A stretch of DNA of 5,579 bases, from contig PANG01000010.1 of assembly GCA_002708345.1 (NCBI GenBank), positions 1 through 5,579 on the forward strand. The letters run 5' to 3'. Both the position numbers and the translations under genes were made by a program. Position 1 is the first letter of the stretch, and each line of letters begins with the position of its first letter. Source of the stretch: Planctomycetaceae bacterium. GTDB taxonomy: Bacteria > Planctomycetota > Planctomycetia > Pirellulales > Pirellulaceae. Below the pieces are notes generated by a model. The model saw only the letters and a program-made list of their open reading frames with translations, was not told the DNA's origin and made no database searches. Of the stretch, positions 1 to 4,524 are shown one piece after another.

Positions 1-868
1 GCGCGTCGATCACCTCGCCGATCCCGCGGTCCATGATCGTGACCTGGGCTGCGTAGACTTCCATCCGCCGCTGCTGCCAGGCTTTCTGCTTAATATCTTT
101 CCAGGCTGGCACGTTAGGGTGCCGCGGGGAGAGGCCAAGCGATTCGGGGATAATGCCCAGCTCCTTCATCCGGCCAAGCCGCTCGCTGCGGAGGACATCC
201 CAGCCCTGGGCGTAACGCCCGCGGTACTTCGCGACCTCGCCGGGCGGGGCGTGCAGTGGCCAGTGGGCTGCCGTGTAGGCAAGATTCAGAAACAGTGGCT
301 GCTCCGGCCTGCTCTTCCGGATCAAGGTGACAGCCTCGGAACTGATGGCGTTGGTGAAGTAATAGCCTGGATCCTCGTTGGCCTCGGATTCCACGTTCTG
401 GCGGTTGCGGCTGAGGCTGTACGGAGCATAGAAGCTGGCTGCCCCGCCAAGGATGCCATAAAAGTCGTTAAAGCCCCGGTCGTTGGGGTAGACGGTGTTG
501 TTCTTTCCCGCCAGGTGCCATTTGCCGCAGATCATGGTGCGGTAACCGGCTGCGCCAAGTACTTCAGGCAGGGCCACGCAGCGCGGGTGCAGCGTGCTGT
601 TGAGCAGCGATGTCTTGTGATAGATGCTCGTCAGCAGTGCGGCTCGCGAGACCCAGCACATGTTCTCACTGTAGAAGTTCGTGAATCGCAGGCCGTTTGT
701 TGCCAGCTGGTCAATATGGGGAGTACGGATCTCACCGCCGAAGCAGCCCAGGTCACTGTAGCCCATATCATCGGCCATGATCAGCACGATGTTGGGCCGT
801 TCGGCGGCGGGCAAAGGCGACGGGAAAAGACAGGCCAGTGTGCAAGCGATAGCGAGAACAGGTTTCAC
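1..868 (-). CDS. Secreted formylglycine-type sulfatase, N-terminal part (C-terminus beyond window)
   Basis: Hydrolyses sulfate esters, probably on a polysaccharide in the periplasm or outside the cell; the substrate cannot be read from the sequence. 289 codons are visible. A signal peptide (MKPVLAIACTLACL..., about residues 1-22) precedes the family opening ERPNIVLIMADDMGYSDLGC, with metal-binding Asp33-Asp34. The formylglycine site is C71-W-V-S-R75, then AALLT; the usual Pro at +2 is Val. Further family landmarks are CGKWHL (Lys116, His118), DRGF near 130, the AHWPLHAP His pair (202, 206) and YAAQV..MDRGIG near the edge. The late metal-binding Asp-Asn and the C-terminal subdomain lie outside the window. 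I chose the GTG at 868 because it gives a compact basic signal peptide. An in-frame ATG at 913 would add 15 residues containing two Asp; it has a GGGA 6 bases upstream and a TAGAAT -10-like box at 932-927. Family assignment is very secure, the start is not. Confidence 0.93.
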   Translation of the reverse strand, partial: MKPVLAIACTLACLFPSPLPAAERPNIVLIMADDMGYSDLGCFGGEIRTPHIDQLATNGLRFTNFYSENMCWVSRAALLTSIYHKTSLLNSTLHPRCVALPEVLGAAGYRTMICGKWHLAGKNNTVYPNDRGFNDFYGILGGAASFYAPYSLSRNRQNVESEANEDPGYYFTNAISSEAVTLIRKSRPEQPLFLNLAYTAAHWPLHAPPGEVAKYRGRYAQGWDVLRSERLGRMKELGIIPESLGLSPRHPNVPAWKDIKQKAWQQRRMEVYAAQVTIMDRGIGEVIDA

Positions 869-964
869 AGTGATGTCCGTTATTTGGTCGTTAGTTGTGA
901 GACGCGGTGACATGGAGTGTCCCACTATTCTAACGGACGCTATCGAACGGAGTGAGATTCCTGT

Positions 965-993
965 TTGTGGAAGCCCCGTGAGCCGGGTAGACT
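965..993 (+). promoter_or_regulatory. Candidate promoter of the GYF_2/DUF4190 gene
   Basis: TTGTGG (965-970) and TAGACT (988-993) are separated by 17 bases. The -35 match is poor (3/6) and the -10 match is 4/6, keeping the TA...T frame. The -10 ends 7 bases before the ATG at 1001, which would put the transcript start at or next to the start codon. The bases just before the ATG (TTTCCTCC) are pyrimidine-rich, the opposite of a Shine-Dalgarno site. Prediction only. Confidence 0.35.
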
Positions 994-1000
994 TTCCTCC

Positions 1001-1696
1001 ATGGCGAATGAACATAATTGGTATTACGAGAAACAGGGGGAGTTGATCGGCCCGATTGATGCGGCGACGATGCGCGACATGATCAACTCGGGGGGTCTGA
1101 CGGGTGCAACGCCGGTCTGGCGGGACGGTTTGATTGGCCGGCAGCCGATCGCCCACGTTCCGGAACTGGCTGGCTATTTACCCGACCCGTCCGCTCCCGC
1201 GTCACAGGCAGCAGTGCAGCCTGTGGCAGTGACACAGGTCCACAGTGGTGCTCCGACCAGCGGCCTGGCGGTCGCCTCGCTGGTGTTGGGCATTATCTCG
1301 CTTGCACTTTTTTGCCTGATCCCGATCAGTCTTCCCTGTGGTATTATCGGCCTGATCCTGGGCCTGTCGGGTGCGAAGGGGCCGTCCAAACAGCCACTGG
1401 CCACGGCGGGAATTGTGACCTCGATTATTGGAATCTTGATTTCTGTTCTGCTGGTCGTCGGTGCCATGCAGGATGGCAATCAACCGGGCCAGAATAGATT
1501 TGATGAGATCTTCAACGAAAGAAATGAAGCGGAAAAGGATGAAGATTTCGAAGAGGCCCTTGAGGAACTTAAGAAAGGCTTAGAGAAGGCTTTTGGAGAG
1601 GCCGAGGCGGAAGGCGAAGACCCAGGCGAAGGTGAAGGCGAGGGAGGCGGCGACGGCAGGGACCCGGACAATCCTTTCGACGTTGAACCCGAGTAG
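1001..1696 (+). CDS. GYF_2 (DUF4339) + DUF4190 membrane protein with acidic C-terminal tail
   Basis: 231 residues, function unknown. Residues 6-56 are a GYF_2 domain: W7-Y8-Y9, G17-P18 and the PVWRDGL signature; such domains are thought to bind proline-rich peptides, but the bacterial versions are uncharacterised. A Pro/Ala/Gln linker (60-86) leads to a DUF4190-like hydrophobic region (87-156) with GLAVASLVLGIISL, a CGIIGLILG turn and ATAGIVTSIIGILISVLLVV, giving two or three membrane helices. Residues 165-231 are dominated by Glu, Asp and Gly: first a probable charged helix (EEALEELKKGLEKAF), then a low-complexity GEGEGEGGG stretch. The ATG at 1001 is chosen because the GYF_2 domain begins directly after it; an in-frame ATG at 965 would only add 12 residues unlike the family. 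No signal peptide is seen; it is probably an inner-membrane protein with a cytoplasmic GYF_2 head. It is divergent from the sulfatase gene and convergent with the DUF1501 gene. Confidence 0.9.
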   Translation: MANEHNWYYEKQGELIGPIDAATMRDMINSGGLTGATPVWRDGLIGRQPIAHVPELAGYLPDPSAPASQAAVQPVAVTQVHSGAPTSGLAVASLVLGIISLALFCLIPISLPCGIIGLILGLSGAKGPSKQPLATAGIVTSIIGILISVLLVVGAMQDGNQPGQNRFDEIFNERNEAEKDEDFEEALEELKKGLEKAFGEAEAEGEDPGEGEGEGGGDGRDPDNPFDVEPE

Positions 1697-1705
1697 CCGT
1701 TGGCT
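1695..1705. other. Small hairpin across the convergent stop codons
   Basis: AGCC-GTT-GGCT forms a 4-bp stem with a 3-base loop. It covers the last two bases of the plus-strand TAG, the whole 8-base gap and the last base of the minus-strand TAA. A second weak inverted repeat, AAGAG/CTCTT, lies at 1707-1722. Neither is followed by a T run on either strand, so neither is a convincing intrinsic terminator. Confidence 0.2.
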
Positions 1706-3123
1706 TAAGAGAACAGGCTCTTGATCGGCTTGCCATCGGCCAGCCGGTGTGGGCGACCGAGGCGGTCGTGGATCTCAGCTCGCGGGTTCAGGCCAAATCG
1801 CCAGTAGATCGTCGCGGCAAGGTCGGCCGGGGTTACCGGATCGATGACCGGGTAAGCTCCCAGCTTGTCACTGGCACCAAAAACAGTTCCCCCGCGAATT
1901 CCCCCGCCTGCCAGGGTAATGCTGTAACAATCAGGCCAGTGATCCCGCCCCGCATCCTTGTTGATCGTGGGCGTCCGGCCGAATTCTCCGATAGCCACGA
2001 CCAGGGTCGAATCGAGCAATCCTCGCTCATCCAGATCCTCAATCAGGGCCGCATAGGCCTTATCCGCCGGTGGCAGTAGGCGGTTCTTGTGCTCGTTAAA
2101 ATTATCGGCGTGTGAATCCCAGTTCTGACCCTGCTGGCGAAAGTCATAGACGTTAACAAAGGGCACGCCTGCCTCGACCAGTCGGCGGGCAAGCAGCACG
2201 TTCTGCCCACGCAACTGGTGACCGGCCACTTCACGGACCCCCTCGGGCATCTTGTCCGGGTAAAGGCCATATCGCTCCCGCACCGCCTGGGGTTCTTCTT
2301 CAATCCGAAGGGCCCTGGCGACCGCCTTGGACTGCATCAGTTCGATCGCCCGGCCATAAAGTGCCTTCAGTTGCCGGGATTGGGAGGTGCCGTTGAGGGC
2401 CGAGTCCCCTGCCAATCGCTCAGCCAGTGCCCGTCGCTGCTTGAGGCGCTGGATCGATAGGTCCGAGGGCCGCGAAAACATCTCTGCCTGGAAATTGACC
2501 CTGGCTGGGTCGCCCTCGATCCGGAAAGGGTCGTAGGCGGCACCCAGGAAGCCCCCTCCCTGGCAGGGCGTGTTGACAACATTGTGAAAAACCCAGGGAA
2601 GCGCGGCATGGGGCACGTCGATATCGAGGTGCCGACGCTGGTGGCTGATGGTTGCACCATGACAGGGATAGAACTGGGCGATGTTCGCAAATTCCTCCCT
2701 GTCTCCCTGTGGCGATTGCCGGCCGGTAAGCGTTTCGGTGGATGCCGAGTCGTGCAGACGATTTGTGTGGTGCATGCTGCGGATGACCGCCACGTGATGC
2801 ATTACCTTGGAGGTGTGTGGCAGATGCTCGCTGATCGGAAGGCCCGGGACCGATGTCGAGATCGACGTGAATTCACCTCGTATCTCGCTCGGCGCCCGCG
2901 GCTTCATGTCGAACGTGTCGAGGTGGCTCGGACCACCATAATAGAAGATCACGATACAGGCGCGGATTCGGGATTCTCCGGGGCCACCGGCCTCCTCCCC
3001 CATCGCCGCTTTTGTCCACCACAGGCTGCCGAGGTTCAGGCCCAGGCATCCGGCACTTCCCCTGCCAAGCAACTGGCGGCGATCGAGCATCTCTGGCCGG
3101 GTACTTTCCATGGGGATTCTCAT
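1705..3123 (-). CDS. DUF1501 domain protein, exported, alkaline phosphatase-like fold
   Basis: 472 residues, complete. DUF1501 proteins belong to the alkaline phosphatase/sulfatase fold group; their substrate is not established, and in planctomycetes they occur in many copies. The N-terminus carries a twin-arginine-like signal (D14-R15-R16-Q-L-L19, then GRGSAGCLGL), suggesting folded export by Tat, as is usual in this family. Family landmarks are in order: YYGGPSHLDTFDMKP (61-75), IRGEF (81-85), ISEHLP (97-102), LTGR (132-135), GGFLGAAYDPF (190-200), NVLLARRLVEAGVPFV (308-323), WDSH (335-338), LLDSTLVV..GEFGRTP (369-385), GRDHW (392-396), LAGGGIRGG (404-412) and a C-terminal DRLGRPHRLADGKPI. 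The start is the first ATG; a second in-frame ATG at residue 5 would also keep the signal. No Shine-Dalgarno is apparent. It is divergent from the sialidase-like gene, unlike the usual same-strand pairing with a DUF1549/DUF1553 gene. Confidence 0.95.
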   Translation of the reverse strand: MRIPMESTRPEMLDRRQLLGRGSAGCLGLNLGSLWWTKAAMGEEAGGPGESRIRACIVIFYYGGPSHLDTFDMKPRAPSEIRGEFTSISTSVPGLPISEHLPHTSKVMHHVAVIRSMHHTNRLHDSASTETLTGRQSPQGDREEFANIAQFYPCHGATISHQRRHLDIDVPHAALPWVFHNVVNTPCQGGGFLGAAYDPFRIEGDPARVNFQAEMFSRPSDLSIQRLKQRRALAERLAGDSALNGTSQSRQLKALYGRAIELMQSKAVARALRIEEEPQAVRERYGLYPDKMPEGVREVAGHQLRGQNVLLARRLVEAGVPFVNVYDFRQQGQNWDSHADNFNEHKNRLLPPADKAYAALIEDLDERGLLDSTLVVAIGEFGRTPTINKDAGRDHWPDCYSITLAGGGIRGGTVFGASDKLGAYPVIDPVTPADLAATIYWRFGLNPRAEIHDRLGRPHRLADGKPIKSLFS

Positions 3124-3130
3124 TTATCGG

Positions 3131-3159
3131 ATTGTAAGAATCTTGGCAGCCGGTACCAA
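3131..3159 (-). promoter_or_regulatory. Candidate promoter of the DUF1501 gene
   Basis: Read on the minus strand, TTGGTA (3159-3154) is followed after 17 bases by TACAAT (3136-3131), matching the sigma-70 consensus at 4/6 and 5/6 positions. TACAAT ends 7 bases before the ATG at 3123, so the mRNA would begin at or beside the start codon. It lies back to back with the plus-strand promoter for the sialidase-like gene. Prediction from sequence only. Confidence 0.45.
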
Positions 3160-3165
3160 GAGTGA

Positions 3166-3193
3166 TCGACATGGCAGGTCAACTGCTTATCAT
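3166..3193 (+). promoter_or_regulatory. Candidate sigma-70 promoter of the sialidase-like gene
   Basis: TCGACA (3166-3171, 5/6 match to TTGACA) and TATCAT (3188-3193, 5/6 match to TATAAT) are separated by 16 bases. Transcription would start near 3200, leaving a leader of roughly 48 bases before the ATG at 3248. This is the best-scoring promoter in the window by eye. The two divergent -35 boxes are only 6 bases apart, so one bound regulator could affect both genes. Confidence 0.5.
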
Positions 3194-3247
3194 ATGCCCT
3201 AGCTGAATTCATCGTCCGGTTTCCATCAAGCACGAGATAGAAATGCC

Positions 3248-4408
3248 ATGAAAAAGAACTTGAATCGTCTCCCCATTGTACCTGTTGTCTTTCTGCTATT
3301 CGTATCGACTGCCCTGGCAGAAAAAAAACTTGAGCGACGAGTGAACGAGTTTCTCGGCGTCCCGGTGATGGAAATGCAGCAGATTTTTCCGGGGGAACGA
3401 TTTCCCAACATCGTGGTCACTCCCAAAGGCACCGTTTTGGCGACCTGGGGGACGAGCGGCGTTCGGGTTCGACGCAGCGAGGATGGGGGCGCGACGTGGG
3501 GTGAGGTGATCACGATTGCCACCCCGGGATTTCAGTGCGGAGGGACGACCGTGGACGAAACGACAGGCGACATCCTCGCCTTCGTCGAGGACCATCACCC
3601 GCCTGCTCCCCTGAGCGTTTACCGCAGCAGCGACGATGGCCTCACCTGGGTGGCAGAAGATGTGACGATCCATTCCGATTCGAAGGGGAATATGCCATCG
3701 ATGCACATGAATGAACATGGCATCACGCTCCGGCATGGTGAACACAAGGGCCGCCTGATCAGACCCTCCCGGTTTTATGCCGGCAAGAACGAGCAGGCTC
3801 GCTGGCCGGACCACTATACCAACGCGATCTATAGCGATGACGGGGGAAAAACATGGAAGACGAGTGATCCGTTTCCCGCCAACGGGACAGGCGAGGCGAC
3901 GATCGCCGAGCTTGCCAATGGCCGCATCTACTATAACTCGCGCCGACACTGGGCCGAGGAGGGAGCCAATCCACGCCGCCGCTGGACTGCCTGGAGCGAT
4001 GATGGGGGAGCTACCTGGCAGGGACTGGAGATCTGCGAGGTTCTTCCAGACGGCCCCCAGAACACCAATTACGGATGCATGGGTGGGCTGGTACGGCTGC
4101 CGATCAAGGGAAAGGATATCCTCATCTACAGCAACTGTGATAGCCCAACAGGCCGCGATCACGGGACCGTCTGGGCGAGCTTTGATGGGGGAAAGACGTG
4201 GCCACTCAAGCGACAGGTGTTCGAGGGTCGCCATGCTTACTCCTCCCTTTCGGCGGGTTTTGCAGGAACACCCAGCGAGGGCTGGATTTACCTGAATTTC
4301 GAGGGTGGCCCGAAAGGTGGATCCACGGTGGCACGTTTCAACCTCTCCTGGCTGCTTGAAGGTGAGGAGACAGGCGATGGGAGTCTCCCCGGTAGCCTGC
4401 GAAAGTGA
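3248..4408 (+). CDS. Secreted sialidase-like BNR/Asp-box beta-propeller protein
   Basis: 386 residues. A signal peptide (MKKNLNRLPIVPVVFLLFVSTALA, cut near residue 24) exports it. Five Asp boxes of form S-x-D-x-G-x-T-W begin at residues 77, 127, 196, 250 and 311, the spacing of a six-bladed sialidase propeller (BNR_2, GH33-like). Comparing with the family, I place Arg51 (RFP, for the RIP motif), Glu216 (GEATIAEL), Arg232, Arg303 and Tyr331 (AYSSL) as the Arg triad and the Tyr/Glu pair. Glu-to-second-Arg spacing (16) and third-Arg-to-Tyr spacing (28) equal those I recall for Micromonospora sialidase. The loop that should carry the acid/base Asp between Arg51 and the first Asp box is missing, so it may not be a true sialidase. 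The ATG is fixed by the signal peptide; Shine-Dalgarno is weak. It lies 116 bases upstream of the DUF1549-type gene on the same strand. Confidence 0.9.
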   Translation: MKKNLNRLPIVPVVFLLFVSTALAEKKLERRVNEFLGVPVMEMQQIFPGERFPNIVVTPKGTVLATWGTSGVRVRRSEDGGATWGEVITIATPGFQCGGTTVDETTGDILAFVEDHHPPAPLSVYRSSDDGLTWVAEDVTIHSDSKGNMPSMHMNEHGITLRHGEHKGRLIRPSRFYAGKNEQARWPDHYTNAIYSDDGGKTWKTSDPFPANGTGEATIAELANGRIYYNSRRHWAEEGANPRRRWTAWSDDGGATWQGLEICEVLPDGPQNTNYGCMGGLVRLPIKGKDILIYSNCDSPTGRDHGTVWASFDGGKTWPLKRQVFEGRHAYSSLSAGFAGTPSEGWIYLNFEGGPKGGSTVARFNLSWLLEGEETGDGSLPGSLRK

Positions 4409-4459
4409 TTGGCAGCCCTTTATTTGGAGTTGGACTGGTATTTTGCCATCGGCCGGCTC

Positions 4460-4499
4460 GATCCCGTAAAAACAGCGGGGAAACTAGCGCTACGGGCTC
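4460..4499 (+). other. Imperfect inverted repeat after the sialidase-like gene
   Basis: CCCGTA (4463-4468) pairs with TACGGG (4491-4496). The arms extend outward by GA/TC with one mismatch, and a GCG/CGC stem (4475-4477 with 4488-4490) can stack inside beyond a 6-base bulge. The sequence that follows (CTCTCTTGTTA) has no proper T run. It may help end the sialidase-like transcript or be a binding site just upstream of the next promoter; it may also be chance. Confidence 0.25.
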
Positions 4500-4512
4500 T
4501 CTTGTTATCCAC

Positions 4513-4518
4513 TATAAT
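4513..4518 (+). promoter_or_regulatory. Consensus -10 box (TATAAT) directly before the DUF1549-type gene
   Basis: A perfect TATAAT ends 6 bases before the ATG at 4525. No recognisable -35 box lies 16-18 bases upstream and there is no extended -10 TG. Transcription would start at the start codon itself, giving a leaderless mRNA. It suggests the gene is transcribed independently of the sialidase-like gene. A chance AT-rich match cannot be ruled out. Confidence 0.4.
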
Positions 4519-4524
4519 GAAGCC

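Noticed and set aside
119..910. 263-codon open frame on the plus strand
   Set aside because: It is antisense to the sulfatase gene; its translation shows no family motif, while the minus strand gives an unmistakable sulfatase.
1480..1671. Minus-strand frame rich in Ser and Pro (SPSPSPSP-like)
   Set aside because: It is the complement of the acidic Glu/Gly tail of the GYF_2 gene and has no independent support.
2584..3165. 193-codon open frame on the plus strand
   Set aside because: It is antisense to the DUF1501 gene, whose motifs fully account for this stretch.
3296..4234. 312-codon open frame on the minus strand
   Set aside because: It is antisense to the sialidase-like gene, with no signal peptide or recognisable domain; stop-poor antisense frames are common in GC-rich genes.
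3777..4295. 172-codon open frame on the plus strand inside the sialidase-like gene
   Set aside because: It is an out-of-frame shadow; the other frame has signal peptide, five Asp boxes and active-site residues.
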